From Opisthorchis felineus (lineage: Eukaryota > Platyhelminthes > Trematoda > Opisthorchiida > Opisthorchiidae), in NCBI GenBank assembly GCA_004794785.1, contig SJOL01008593.1, positions 83,360 through 147,359 on the forward strand: a stretch of 64,000 bases of DNA, read 5' to 3'. The notes below the pieces were generated by a model that was given only the letters and a program-made list of their open reading frames with translations, was not told the origin of the DNA and ran no database searches. Within the stretch, counting starts at the first letter, position 1. Every line of letters begins with the position of its first letter. Shown piece by piece: positions 36,508 to 51,500 of this stretch. The position numbers and the translations under genes were made by a program.

Positions 36508-39500
36508 CTAAAAGCAAAAAGGTAACAAAACGTGAATAGGCGAAGCTCATCCTAAAAGAAGAAATGATGGGGACTAAGCCACATTGGTTCAAAAATCCCA
36601 CACAATTACGAGGGTTCGAGCCAAACAGCCCCAACAGAACCAACTTAACAGCCAAATATATGAACACATCAAGCATTGGCACACATACATGTCATATTAT
36701 CCCAAAAGTTCAGTCAGCGTCATGAATAAAGGCGTAGCAAGTTGAAATAACCTTCCACTTCAGAATGAGATGAATCGCGTTTGCAGTCTCAATCATAAGA
36801 ACTTCTAAGATGGTTATTAATCAACTTAGTTCTCCGGGGACAAATGGCATATTTAACTATCGAGAGGGCTGTCACCACAGGTACATTCAGCACCTGGCAC
36901 AACACAAATTAATTTCTTTCACCATACAGAATTTTCGTCAAACTCACACCGATTTACTTACTTCTCGTCTGAAACGTCAATAGGCACCAACCGTGGTTCA
37001 TTCGTGATGAATTCGAACGGAGTTTCCGAAAACTAAAACTCTCCTTCTACCTTCATCCAGAGATAAAGTCCAGGCCTTATACTGTTCCTGTAATACTCAC
37101 TGACAACCCGTACAAGCGCATCGTAAGACCTACTATAGAAACTGACTGTTGACTGGGTTACAGCTGATCGCTTCGCCGAGCTTTGTAATCGCCTTGCAAA
37201 TACTTCTGAACGATGTGAGAGGAGGTTGGGCAGGTAATTTTTTCTACCTATAGCGTTTATATAGCTCGTGACTGGATGCTTATGGATTACTGGTGCGTTT
37301 TTTATTGGCCCTTTTGGAATTTTCGTTGCACCGTGGTGTGATTGTCTTACATTTGGTTTGTTGTTTGTGAACCTTCACGTCAGTAGCTATATTCTTTCAT
37401 TCCGATTGGTCTGTTTCGACTTTTTCGCGTGTTGTTCCGGCCAGCCTTCCCATCAGTTGGGCGGCAGTACGGTATTCCCTAATTTTAGTAGCCTTCTTCG
37501 TTTGATTTGGTCGGTCCACATGCCATCACTGTTGCGCTGGAGTCTAATATTTGGACAAAAGAACCAAATTAAAATAGCACACAGTAGAAGTGGCAAAGAG
37601 GACTTTGTTGCTTTTTTCTGTTCTGTGGAAAGTCAGGAAAATGCCGACATCACACGAGTAGAACTGAGTGGCGGAAATGAAGCGCGACGAAGCAAAGTAC
37701 AAGCATCAAATTCAAACTCGCTGAGAAAAGCTTGAGGCTGTTGGCGGTGGAGTGCATGGACTCGGAAAAAAACACTGGGAAAACTATTGATTTCATTTAG
37801 TTTACCACTTGACCCCTCCTTACATCACACACGTTCCTTCCGACATTAGTCGTTACCTAAGAAAGCCGATCCTAACGAAGATTGTATTCGGATGATGGCC
37901 GGTGCGGTTCTCCAAGAGTGGCTTCTCTAGTTAGTACGGCTCAGTGAAAGATGTGATAGGAAGCTAGCTATTTTCCGATAAAGAAATACACGTTCGATAC
38001 ATCCTACTACTTGTGTAAGGAAATGAAAATGCCCATAAGTTTCAAAGGAAGTAGCAGTCAGACGAAAGAAGATACCTCACGGACCGGATGTTTTTCAAGG
38101 GCCGTAGCTTGGAGACCGTCGTGTTAGAGCAACGGAAATCCGCCAAAGACCTCAGGCAGAAGTATTGTAAAGTATTTAAACATAGATAGGAAACATGGTG
38201 AACGGCTACACAAAAACATTCAGCGCTAAGTTAAGAGTAGCACAGCCCTTTGGTCAACAGAGAGATCAGTGCGTGGCCAATTGCTCCATCACTTATTATA
38301 ACTTCATTGTTCGGCTTCAGCAGATCATGAATGTCATCCAGGTTCCACACAGGTTCCACAGCACAGTAGACATCAGGCCTCATATTTTACGTTTGCAATA
38401 TTAGATGGGAACAATTAGTTCCCGGTTGCACTGCAGGACCCTTCTGTGAACTCAGATCTACTTGACACGACGTCTAAGTTTTTATGTGATTTTAGCGGAT
38501 GTGTAACTGGTTGGGTTGGGATGAGTTTGGCCAAACTATTTCTAGGATCATTCAAGGCAAATGGAGCTTATGTACGACAGATTCGATTCGTGAAGGCAAG
38601 CGAGGTGGGACTCAGCTGATGGCAGCAGTCGTAACCGGATACTTTTTAATTCTGGACTGACACACGTTGGGTGAGTGGGAAAGTCAACTTCAGGTTCGCA
38701 GCATGATTTGTGTTAACTGGGGTTTCAAACACTGCGCTTCTCATAACTTTGCTGTTATTTACTCGGACGATCGGGATAGTGTTCACGAGCTGACTTAGGT
38801 GGATGCGTCGAGGTTCGGTCAGTCCATCCAGTATCACAAAGACATGGGAATGAATACACTTAATTCTGGTCAATTTGTGCGCCCGTCCTTGAGACGCTGG
38901 ACAACTTTGGCCTGGGTGATAAGATGAGCCACTAATCTTGACAGATGATCAGTGTCCCCCGAAAGCCATTTGATGATAAGGTAGTTGGATAAATACCTCC
39001 CTTTCTCACTATTGTCATCTGAAACACCCATACTCCTGTCAACAAACTTGGCAGCTAAGCCATTCTGTTCAAGAAATTTGCGGCCCAGATTACAGATCGC
39101 CTGATGAACACACCTTACCTCTGGGCCAAGTTTCTGATAAAAACCCAACTGCGTTGAAAGAAGACAACACTGAAGAATTTCACCGTTTGGTTGATTCCAC
39201 TCAACTTACCATAACTAAGTATCAAGGGTGGGTTGCCGTAAACTGTCACAGGCATGCGTCCCATTCCGGTGTTCCCCGTACACTGACTGAGTCTAGAGAC
39301 ATTCACGTAAGACAGTCCGTGAAGGCTATCTGGTTTATCCAAGTAGATAGCGGCAAAATAAGTTAGAAGGCGCATTGGTTTGACCTCTAATCAATCTACA
39401 TTAATTATACTGTAGACCTGATGCAACTATTCCGAGTTAACCATCATTTGTTAGTCTAGCAGGCAAGAGTTTCGATTACAAATCTTGGCAACAGCTGAGG

Positions 39501-42500
39501 CCATCGTGCAAGTCAGCCGCGTGACTCTATCTCAGGTAATCCTGGCCAAGTCGGGAGAATCTTTTACCAACTAGAGTGACAGTAGAGTGACAGTGACCAG
39601 TTAGCCTGGGATAATCTAATCAGCCTGGCCTATACACTATGATTTGATTACGCACTGAGTACAGTGAGGTGAAACTGATAAACCTTGCAACCATTATCTT
39701 TTTATTTTATTTACTCTATTTAAAGTGCAGATTTACTAGTCCAAGGATGGTATCGACGAAAATATACCTTCACTGCTTTATCCAAGTCCGAATAGTGTAT
39801 TCAGTACCTGAGTACTTCTGTCACAAAATCACAGAAAATCTAACGGAGTAGACTACACGCAGTCAGCGCACAGAGAGCTGGTCGTTTTAGAGAGCCTTCA
39901 GTGTGATAGGCGCTTTAAAAAGCTTGTCTTCTATTCTCTCTCGATACAAGCAGGCGTTTAGTGTTCTGAGGAAGAAAACCAAACTGGTGACATCGCCTTA
40001 GTGGTTTTCTTGGTCAAGCCCGTGTCCAACCCACTGGGAATGTGACTACTGTTGAATGTTCAGGGAACTGTTACCTGTTAGCAGGCCATCGGCCCTGTCG
40101 AAAGGTCGGTCGTTCGACTCCACCCAAACACGTACTTTTCATTCACACTAGGTATTTCGATTTTATATTTTAAACCCGTGATACTTCATATCACTTCACA
40201 CCAAAGCGCTGTAGCTGGCCGATGTGAACGTTCGGTTCATCGTGAACGGAGGCTGCTAATACCGCGGAATGAAATCAAGCGTAAAACATATTGGACAGAC
40301 GTATGGCGATTAAATTGTGGAGTTCTCACTCATGATTGTAGCTTCCTTCCTCCCTACCGGCGGGAGGAAGGCCAGTGGTTCTAGCCCATCTTCAACATTT
40401 CCCTTTCCTCCGTGCTAAGCATGCTTGGAGTTTTCGGAATTCTCTGCTCATTCACAAGTCAATGCACGAAGCAAGCTGCATTGTCTCAGTGAGTAATGTA
40501 CATTTCAGCGTCGTTTATTGTGCGCTCGCTATGTAAGTGAAAAGTTACTTTCTTTTTGGTTAGTAAAACCGTATTGCCCTTTGGTCGTGAATGGATTCGC
40601 CACATTACTTACCTCGTGGTACGCTAGACAACAGTTCCCGTCTGACGTTGGAATCCTAATTGAATACCCACAGGTTCACCCGAAAGTACTCTAACGGAGG
40701 GGCCTTTTTGCTAGAGGTACACTGGAGGAAGGAACTGCTGTTAAGTAAACGGGTTGTTCCGGGAACTTCGATTTAAGATCGTTACGACATTGAAATGTGA
40801 CGACTAGGAAATATGAATGGGGTGAGAGATGTTACTTTTAGGCTAACACTAGACAACGGCGGACGGTGTGTAGTAGAATACAACCCACCGATCGACGTAA
40901 TTGGTAGTCATGAAGATGATACGTCCATCCGTCGAAGTGACGCCGTCCAAAGCATTCAGAAGCCCACTCAACGTTAAGGTTGGCATCCCCTCGTAAGCTA
41001 CAAAAGACGGAAAACGGATGCGAATTCGCTTTGAGTGCGCATGGCTTCGGATACTGCAACATAAACATACCATCACACCAAACATAGAAGTGGGCACAAC
41101 TACAGTACAAATCAAAATCGTTCTCTCACTCAAAATCGGGCTGATTATACAGAAATATCAAATGTGAAAATAAGTATTTTTAGCAACCCTTCTCTTTTTA
41201 TACTGCTTATCTGCTCGCGAATAAATCGGAGATGTTTCAACATTACTCACACTATTGGCGAAAACTCTGATCAGTCCACTACTGGTTTCGTCTTTCTTGA
41301 GTGAATGAATGGTCCACTCCATATGTCTTCGATTCATGTTAGCTAGCTAAGTGTCACGCCACTTGGCTGATACACCACCCCAAAGCATCTGCGAGCTCTA
41401 GCTGACTGCATCTAACTTAATGTAGATCGGAAATGAAAACGATTCCGTACTTTCGAACAATTCACAATTGTAATAAAAATTGAAAACGGCCAAACTGGAA
41501 CACAAGACGGAACAACCCACCGCAACTCAATAATGATCAAGTTCGAAGCTGTGATCTTCTCGTCAGCTTGAACACTAGGCAGTAAGAAAAACAATGTCAT
41601 CCGATGAATGCATTTCGTAAAATCCCTTCAACCGCAATACATGTACGACACAGAGCTAGTTGCATTGTTGATGTGAACCTGAGGAGAAACGACCTCAGTT
41701 GATGAAACCAAGCTGGTCTCACACTACCAAGTATACCAAATATTCGTTACCAAATACGAAAAACCCGGTGGAGCAACCATCGAGAGTTATTTGGGACAAA
41801 CATCGAAAGGTGCACTCAGGTTTTAACACCCAAATAAAACAAGTCGTCTGCATGTAAGTTGGAACAGGCTCCAAAGATCTCAGTTATTAGGGACCAAACT
41901 TACTGACCATAGTGTTTGTGGTTCGAATCCAAAAACCGGCAACTCGACTGTTGCCGTCTAGGCTTGGGCGACGGGGCAGCATCTCATCCCTCGTGCTCCG
42001 TTCGGGGTAGCACGGCGGAGAGGCACCAAAGCGGTGTTATAGCTAAACGATTGTAAGTATTACTATGATCCGGAAGTGAAAGGAGTCCTTTCTTTTCAAG
42101 TACGTTCGAACTTCAACAACACTGATCATACAACGTCTCGTTCCGTAGGTTGAAAACTCAACAGGACTCCAAATGAGTTAAATTTTACAAGCATTTTCCT
42201 TTAAACCTTTCTCAACTGCGCGAGAATCATTGTTCAAAGCGGAGCTGCAGTGGGACAGTTGTGCAAATCGTTTCATTGACAAACACAGTAGGAGGGGCGC
42301 GAAAAACGCACGAATTTCAGTACCAGGAAAGGCCGTTTACCCAGCGGTTCCGTGCACCAACAACCATGGGTTCAGCCAGTTTAAGTGGAATTCACATGTA
42401 GCCCTCTCCTTCACGAAATCTTGTGAAAATCCCGCCGAAAGAAACAGCAATATCAGTCCCATCAACCGATTATTGCGTTCCTTATTTCACTTACCAAAGA

Positions 42501-45500
42501 ACTGACTGAATTCTGAAGATCTTGAAATCAGGAGCAGAACGGCACCCGTCCGGAAGTTTTCTCATGCTGCCGGCCACGTTTCCGACAGTATCCGACGTAC
42601 CATTGGTTGTTCCATTCAGGCCTAAACCGCGTGCTTCTGAAGCGCTTGGTTTGCGCTGGTCGTAGGGAATGACCGTGTTACCTGTTAGATCTCTGCTGCA
42701 ACCACTCCTGCAATTTATATCACTTTATTCCGTTTTACACATATTGCGCCAGACGAGATTGCATGCAACAGCATTGTTCAAAGTTGTCGACTTCCTAGCA
42801 GTGACGACTGTATTTTGTCATACTGAAACGCTTCAACGTGATGAATTGTTTCATTTCGTTGTTCTCTCTCAGACATCAAGCACTTGATGGTGTACTAACT
42901 AGACTGAAGTGATCTAGACGACATGGACCGAGGACAAATTGAATGAAATTTCACCGTCGGTGCACGAAGCGTGCAATACGGTCCACGTTGGTAATCTCTC
43001 CCCATACTCCTTCCTATAAAACATTTTAGTCTCTAGAAGGGATACCCTCCTCCAGAAAAGAATATTGTGGTCTGTATGTATTTTGGTTTAATCTAATCTC
43101 AGCCTAACCGATGGTGAATAGCCGGAATGTTTTACCCCTGCATAGGACCTGCTAAGTACTGGGATACGGGCTTGGACCACATCTTTACTGCGGGCAGTAC
43201 TGTGCTTTCCTTCCCAAAGTAAGTAACAGGAAAGAGTAAAACTCTTCTGGTTTCCGGAATGCAACAGTACAATACCGCAAAAAAACTGACAAAGAATACA
43301 GAATAAAACAGTAAGTAAACGAAACCGCGAGGCTTAGAACTGTTCGCGAAACGGTTTACAGGGAAGGTAGAGTAAATCAGGCAAAAACGAATGGCACTGA
43401 ATCCCAATTTCGGTATCCTGTCGAATTAGGATAGTGCATGGCTTTGAAGGCAAGCATGTGAGGCGGATGCACTGTTGGTCAAGTTGCGCAATGCTGCCTG
43501 AAAATTAAGTTACTGCAACAATTATTAAAAGACTGGTGGCTAGAGAAGCTTGGATGAATTATTGCTGCATATACGTACTGATAAGCATTCCGCCCTCAGC
43601 TCAAGGTATTATGGCAACAGATTCCCGAAACAGTCAAGAACACACCACCGAACATGACCTCCAGCAATGCAATGCCGCCAGGAGTAGGAAACATTACTTT
43701 CCAAAGCCGTCTATTCCAACGACAACAACAACGCGCAGTCCAAAAACATTCCCATACTTGTGCATACGGAGTCAACTATCCATCAATTAGTACGCAACTG
43801 ACAAAAACGCATTCGAAACGAGTACTTATAGAACCGCTGTCCGACGGGTTCACTCACCTTTGGGCTGGGTCACTGTACCCTGGCGACTGTGCACAGCAGC
43901 GTCAATATCTTCTAACAGCACGATCGACTGGAGGGGTGCATGAGTCAACAGATGGTCCAGACGATCAGCAGTCATGCCGAATTCACTCAAGTTCAGTACG
44001 CTGATGCTATAATCCAAATGACCTGAATTGCGGTTTTGAAGTGTGAAATGATACATGTACAGTTGCAATTAGCAGGCGACACTTTTAATATGCACAATGC
44101 GCTAAAGAGCCGCTAAGAGGTCGGCTCCAACAATTCAGTTAACAGTAAAACTGGTGTTAAGTCCTTGGGGGGGGAACAAACAAGCAAGTTCTTTTAAAGG
44201 CGAAAGAGCGCTGCAAACCTGATTTGTTTTAGGCCACAAAACAGCGGGCACCAATAAGGCATCAATAAATGAAGTCAATTTATGTCGAAAAACCAAGAGT
44301 CGCCGCTTTTTGGCTTCCCGGAACAGTTTGGATTGAAGTTTCAAGATCTCCTCATAGTACTACTACAGTTTACGGTGACCTCAGAAACGGCGACCTAATT
44401 CAGCTGCACTAGAGATGCAGGCGGGCAACAGGAAGACCAGTGGAGTGAAGCTGGAATGAAAGGTGAGAATTCAAACTGTTGCAAGAATGGTCATGATAGA
44501 ACGTACTTCTCAAGCCAAGTATAAATGAGAGAACAAGCTCACAACATATCTGGTTGAGGGCTGGCAGCCAGTTTTTTAGTATACATAGTGGGGATCCGAA
44601 CCCGCGTCGTTCAAATGAAAGGCTCCGATGTCATCCGTCGGTCTACCCGAGACAAAAGTAATTCGCTCTTTTGGAGCTAGAATTCCAACACGGCTTGGCA
44701 TAGCAATTATATGGCGCAGACATAAATTTCTATCAAATCGCACATCTTAATTAGTAACATCAAAAGAAACCGACAGCAACCTACGATTGCGCCTAGTGAT
44801 CAAATAACGAGGAGAAAACTCTGTTATTGATAAGGAAAGCGAGGTGGATTGGAGCGATGATTGCAAATTTAAGTAAGCCCTTCGAATCTTGCGAAGCGCA
44901 CCTTCAAATCTAACCAAGAAGGGAAGAATGGCCAGTTAGTTTGGTCCACCAAACCGACTTCCAGCTGCTAAACCGATGAAGGTGTGTTTTTTTGATCAAA
45001 CTTTTGTAACTTCCTTTCTGCGTACAGTTGCGTACTTGAGACTTCTGCCATATGTAGTTTTGAAAATGCACCCCAAAGCCTGTCCCAATCAGCTACCGCA
45101 TTCGTGTGCTGCACGAAGCGGCTTCGTCGGTATATCTAGTAAATTCCAGACGGCTCCCGAAAGACAGACTGGGAAAGCCTCTGAAAAAGGGTGAGGATAG
45201 TTTATTGATTCGGCCAAGGCTCGCCAGCAGATTATCAGCCCACAAAACGGTTTTCCCAGGACCAGCCTCGATCTACGTTCGCACTGCCCAACTAAAACGC
45301 TACAGAAGCGAGCGCAAAAACTGATTAACATGGGAGCTCGCCTAGCTGCCAGGGGAAGATGGGATCAGGTGAGGCGAATGTACTTCCTATGCTGGAATGC
45401 ATTTTTACGGGCGCATACGTCAATGTGCGTTATCTATTGCTTGACTGGGTGTCTGGTAGCTCTGACGCGCCTCCGGCTTCAACAGTTCAAAGCGTGCACT

Positions 45501-48500
45501 GACGTACCAGTCATCAAATGCCTGATAGTTCATTTACCATAAAGACCATCACAAAAAGCGGAACCAAAAAATCTACATGAGTAATCAAGACACTGAATTT
45601 AGAGAAATCGGTATCTTCTAAACTGTCAGAGGAATTTTTCCACGAGCATGGACTGACTAAGCATATGAAGGCACAGAAAAACATACTTTTGTTGACCTTC
45701 TGATGATCATCTTGTAAGCCAACCAGTGAGTCTTGCGAACAGTTGCCCATTTCTCACACATACCTTGAGGAAAACGAGGTGCTGCCTTGGCTTTCTCCAA
45801 CCCAGACGGTGAGCTCGAATTAGCCAAAAAGACCTACGACGAACATTTTCATAACCAGAGAAGGTATTGTAGTGGTTGGAATCGCTCACAACCCTAGTCC
45901 TAGAACTAGGTGCATGCATGCGCACCAACTATTCTTGTTGGTAGGAATGTCATTGGTTTATGGCTTATGTCGATTGTTTTGCTGCGTTCTTGACCGACAG
46001 GTTGTCACTTCACTCAGAAAAGCTAGCCACCAATCAAGCACTGTTCAACTTCGCCATCAAACAAACAAAACAAGTCGAAATATGGAAAGGAGTGACAACG
46101 TCAACTCAATATACAATCCTCTAGCGATATCTCACCTGCCAGTGCTGTGATAAAGCTTGTCTTACCACAGCCCGGAGGACCGTAAAGAAGGTAACCTCGG
46201 TGATAGGGTATTCCTCTTTCAGTGTACCAGGCTTGATTTTCTGTTAAAAAGGTAAAAACAGGTGCAGCGTTTGTTGACCAGCTTTTCATTACGGCAATTC
46301 AACGTAATCAAAATGAAATGGTGGCGCTACAGTGAAACGCGCCTTGAATCCAGGTGCAAGTCAGTTGCTGTCTTCTTCAATAAAAGTAGGGCTCTCTTGG
46401 TTGCGATGAGGATAAAAGATATGAGGAAAAATTGATTGCTTTTAACGGACAAATCGCTAGGCAACCCACTCCCACCAACATTGCGGTTGCCATCTTTTAC
46501 AATACAAGGATATGCTGTGAACCAGCACAATGACCACTCAAAATAAGTCCGGCGAATTCTACCAAGAGGATTGGTGTTCAAAATTTTACTTTAAAGTGGT
46601 GCTCAACCCAACATGAAAGAAACGTCTGGAATGTTAAATGCACTTTTTGACGCCTGGGTGTGACTTCACCTCATGTCAGTGAGCGTGACACCCTCTGAGT
46701 TTGACAAGATACCTTACATGGTGTACCCACCAACCGATATGAATAGCGCTCTTGTGTCAGACTCATGGAGCGACAGAGAGGACTTTCTAATGGACCTTTC
46801 AAGGTCTTATAGCAACGAACAGCCATCATTAAAATTGATGTTGCTGTAAATAATGATGAGAATGGGACCAACCGAGTTAGGATCGCTGACAATTTCGTCC
46901 ACAGGACGAATGCCAGTTACTGACAAGGTGTGAAAGGTGGTAGGACCACAAAACGGTTGGTCAGATATCCAGCCTGGTAGATCCCCAGTGAGAACAACTG
47001 CGCAGGTCGATTCCAAACCTTCCGCTGGTTAAGTGACGAAGCCCGGAGATCTACAGCCTCTACAACACATTTTTGAAAGACAGCTAGAAAAAAATGTCGA
47101 GAAGACGCTGTGGGAGTCGTAAAGTGTCACGACATAACCAGAAAGCTGACTCGATGTTGAGTTAGGATGTACTGAGAGATGTGAAACCGTTTTGAGTGAA
47201 AAACGTTGCCTCTTGGTGGCTAAGCATATGCAGTGCATGTTAAAACTATCTATAACTGACCACTCCAACTCACCACCTAGTAATCATTTGAAGACAACTT
47301 CAATGCGGATATATCCTGCAAACACGTAACGCCTGCTATGCTCCAAAGACTTTGATGATCAAATGGTAGGGGTAATCAGATAGAAGAAGTAAAGTTCCGC
47401 AGCCGTGAAGTATACTCACCCTCAGGTTCTTCTGCTGGTATCCGCTTCTGAAACCATAGATGACGTTCAGCCGTGGCATCCTTCCGTTGCCTAATTGGTA
47501 TGTCACCCGAAAGAAGCAAGAGGACTGAGATACTTCCAGGTTGTCAAATCCTAGACAGGAGCAGCTGAGATACCGGTTTTAGGTTTGGAAAACGGACTAA
47601 CCGATCAGTAAGTTCGCAGCCTTACCAGTCGGCTATCTCAAGGGCCATCTGGTACCATCGGGCGCCACAGATGACGCACGGTGACAAAGGTAGTTGGTGC
47701 GATGATGATGCATGCCTGTACTTCTGTCACATTACAGTTCAACCTCTGATATGAGTGGACTCAATCACTCCGCTTGACGTTTCAAAGTGACACGAGGAAA
47801 TGGATAACCCAGAAGTAATACTGTACGCAATCGAGAAGCGCGGCACTTCTAGGTTTTAGAGGATTTTGTCGTTTGGCGAAATCCAAGCTGCTCTGATACA
47901 TATGTGGTACATTACACAATGAACGCCGACGACGGTTATAACCCATATACAGCCGTTCCAGCTGTTACTGGCTCTGTGAATGTGACATCCATTCCAAAAT
48001 TCTCAAACCAGGTGGTCTCTCATGATTCACGTGTTTTGCTGCTCACCACAACGTGAACTCCCTTCGGTCGATTGAACCAAGCAAAAAGAAGTGTGGTGGA
48101 AAAGAACAGAAACAATCTGAATTACCTATAAATTCACGGACGTCAGCCACCAGAGCCTCTGCTACACCTTTACGCAGTACCACTGAGTCCAGTGGCCGTC
48201 TCGGACGCGGATAACCAAACTGCCTCCAGTCAGAGCCAAGAGCCTGTGACACAAGTGAATAAAGGGAATCAGAAAGTTAAAAACCCACGGAGGTGAGTAA
48301 ACGGGGTAGTCGAATGAAAAAAGTGGAAAACGAGGAAGTTCCTTTCCCATGCAGCAAACACTCATTTGCACGTGATTTCGAAAACTTGGCGGCTGTTGGC
48401 TTGTTCCCCTGCTTCACTCCATTTCCAGCTACTTATTTTTGGTTGTTAGTCACGAAAACGCGCGTGTTTGGTCCCCAAGAAGAGAGGCGCTTTCAACAGC

Positions 48501-51500
48501 CCGATGACTCGTTTCCCGGTTACAAGAGCTTCAGATGAACGGTTGAGGTGAGTAGTTGAGTTCATCGTCAACTTATAAAGCACAACTCCAAAAGGATATG
48601 ATGGGATTGACCGGCTGTCAAAACAGTCATAATGTACTTCAGCCTAGCAACAAGATTTTCAATTCCCGGAACGAGGAATCTTTATGCAAAATCTGGGATC
48701 AACTGAGCGCAGCTCAAGTGAGGAGGTTCATGAAACGTTTGGGAGTAACACAGAAACAGGAAGTCCTGATTGGCTGCAGACGTAGTTCAACGAGTGTATA
48801 TTAGCTAATGGCCTCGGTCAACACTAAGATTCATTTTGTAGCAATGCTGGTGCTCATCATCGTATCCGTTTCGACCTAATCAGAAAAATACCAAACACTG
48901 ATGTGAACAGGAGAAACGAAATGACTTCGAATGAGTCTCTCGTTTATGTTGTTGGTCGACCGTAATTGCGACACAGAGACTGTCCCAAGTCGCTCAAGAT
49001 ATCGAAGTATTACAGTTTGTACGCAGTATGGTGAGACTGGTCGGAATTTGAGTGCGATTTTCGGTTGCGAACAGCACGGCAGTTTTCAGCCAAGACTGTA
49101 TCCTTAAATATGTGTATTCTAAGACATACTGAGAAGCCTTAGTAGGAACCGCGTCAGAATCGAACAAAACTCGAATTACTTAAGGGTCGATATGAGCTAC
49201 GCCTGCTTTTGAGCACCACTCTGAGATGCTTCGTTCGGAATTTTTCGTGTAAAGCCATTGCTGTAAAACTATCTCGGGCCGACGTTTTGTGTAAGTCACA
49301 AAAACCAAGAAACAGCCAGAGGCTCCATTTGGGAACTCTCCAATCACACAATTATCTTACTGCTGGTACCAAACAACACTACACATGAATTTAAGACGGA
49401 ACCTGTAGACTTTTTCACAGAAGCGTCGACACGTCTTAACACAGTAGCTCTGCAGGTTCTAGGAGATAGAGACAGCGTTCTCTTATCCTAATCAGAAAAA
49501 AATCTGGAATCCCCCTTTTGTTAAAACTGGCCGCATCCGAAATGTCTCGAATTCTCTGAAATAAAACAATTTTTCAAGGACATACAATAAAGCTTGTTCG
49601 CACAAGATCAGGGCTCGAATGGCGGTTGCCTAAACTTTCGTCGCATCGTCAACAAACAACACAGTAGTCGGATACGGCAGTGCCGCGTACATATGGGCTA
49701 CCAAAGATCCGTAAGCCCCTTCTCAACGTAAGTCGTTCTCTCTATGGCGCGGCTGCACGACGGTTAACAGAGTCTGCCATGTACCTTTGAATTCCCAGAG
49801 TGCATAAGCAATTTCCAAGCTGAAAATAGACTGGAGTGCTACTCAAACAACCAACCTCTTTACTGACGTGTCTTGTTTGAGACTATTGACAACAGTTGGG
49901 CCTATATCCATCAATGTCGAAAATGCTTTAAGCCCCGACTACCAGCGAGGAGGTTCCGAGCTCCAGCCCCCATGGAGGTTTGTGAGATGTACTCTGTTGA
50001 TGATTCTCAATAAGAATGAAACAGCTGTAAAGCACTCCTCGGCCTTTCACAACAGATTAGTTTCACCTACAGGAGGGCAATTCATTGAAATTTCCAAATA
50101 TTTCCATGCTAACAACAAACGAAATAGATTGTTACCCCATTCGTTTGTTTACGAATGTCCTGGAAACCACCTGAGTGGTAGGACTCGGCGTCCTTCCCGA
50201 GGGATACGAAGCATGTGAACCGGAGGATTCAAACAAGTGACCGGTGTAATCGCGAACCACACAGACAAACCAGGCTGAATCGTTCAACATGCGTTCAGTG
50301 TTCACGCGCAAAAAAAGAATTCGAAATAACAGCAGCAGTTGCAATCGAACTACATCAATCTGCAGTTACGCAGATTACGCCACCCAAAAAATGAAGAAAA
50401 AGTGGAAAGGAGTCAAACGTATGATGAACAAATCTAGTTTGTTGGCTTGTGTCAAGGTTTTCTGTGCACACAAGCTGAGTCGAGGGTGATTTACCATTCT
50501 TGTTTTCGCGATCCAGAAAAAGAATACCCTACTGGTAAACTCCGAACAAGGAGCCTATGAGAAAAGGTCCGCCTGGTTGAGAATGACTCATCTACTGAGA
50601 TACACTGTGAACGAACTGTGAATAACTGTCATTATGATGCCCTTCCTGAATTACTTCATATTCCAGTGAATACCAATCTGTTGAGATGTCCCAGTCGTTA
50701 TTTAACTTGCACAGCAAAACAATAGAATTACACAAACCCCTAAGAACAACTATCGGGATAAAATAAATCGATCCATGCAACCACCGGCCATTGGTGAATC
50801 CCATTCTTTCAATCCCAACACAAAATCATGGCAAACGGACTGTTTTATCCCATATAGGTGATAGACACGATGGGGCTTTTTCCTATGAGCAATGGTAACG
50901 GTCGCTCTCTACCCGACTACAAAGACCACAAGTCAGTAAGGCCAGAGCACCGGTATGACAAAACATTAAGGTTTATTCATTTGTTTCAGTCGCATGAGAT
51001 GTAATCGTGTAGAAAATTTCGTCACGAGCTCCATGAAATCCTATATTGCACCGGTAGAATGTTCATGTGATCTGTTCATCATCACCGTTTACATCACTGA
51101 CCGTAGCTCATTTCCGGTAACAGAGTGAACAAAGGTAGGCCTTTTTAGGTCACATAGTTTGGGGGAGATAAACAAATAATAATAATCGTTCAGCTGTAGC
51201 AATCTTTCGGTGCCTAACTGCCACGCCACCCGAAGGAAGCACGAAGGGGGCTGGGATACTGCCAGGTTGCTCAAGCCAGACAGGAGAAGTCGAGAGGCAG
51301 AGGTCGGGTTCGAACCACGGACCTTCCGGTCAGTGAAATTCGCGCTCTAACCACTGAGCCATCTGACCCCTCATAGGGGAGATAAAACCAATCAAAGCAA
51401 GACTAAAACCGGTCCCTGAAACTGACACGGATTCTGAGGGCTAGGTAGGGATAGAAAAGGCGATTGTTTGGCCACTTAAGTAGCAGTATCTACTTGAAGC

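Larger units (their letters stand above)
44023..46135 (-). other. BCS1L intron 3
   Basis: A 2113-bp GT-AG intron. It holds a tRNA-like segment (44578-44658) and a run of three small inverted repeats (45893-45942). No coding sequence recognised. Confidence 0.85.

Noticed and set aside
37268..37735. 155-codon plus-strand open frame in BCS1L intron 5
   Set aside because: No domain or splice context, and a frame of this length is expected by chance about once in such a window.
40075..40140. Possible tRNA or SINE from the B-box-like CGTTCGACTCC
   Set aside because: No A-box or cloverleaf could be found upstream at the right distance.
41270..41345. Minus-strand hammerhead-like CTCAAGAAAGACGAAACCAG
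   Set aside because: The GAAAC side is right but the upstream core reads CATTCATTCA with no recognisable CTGATGA, and the flanks do not match either family.
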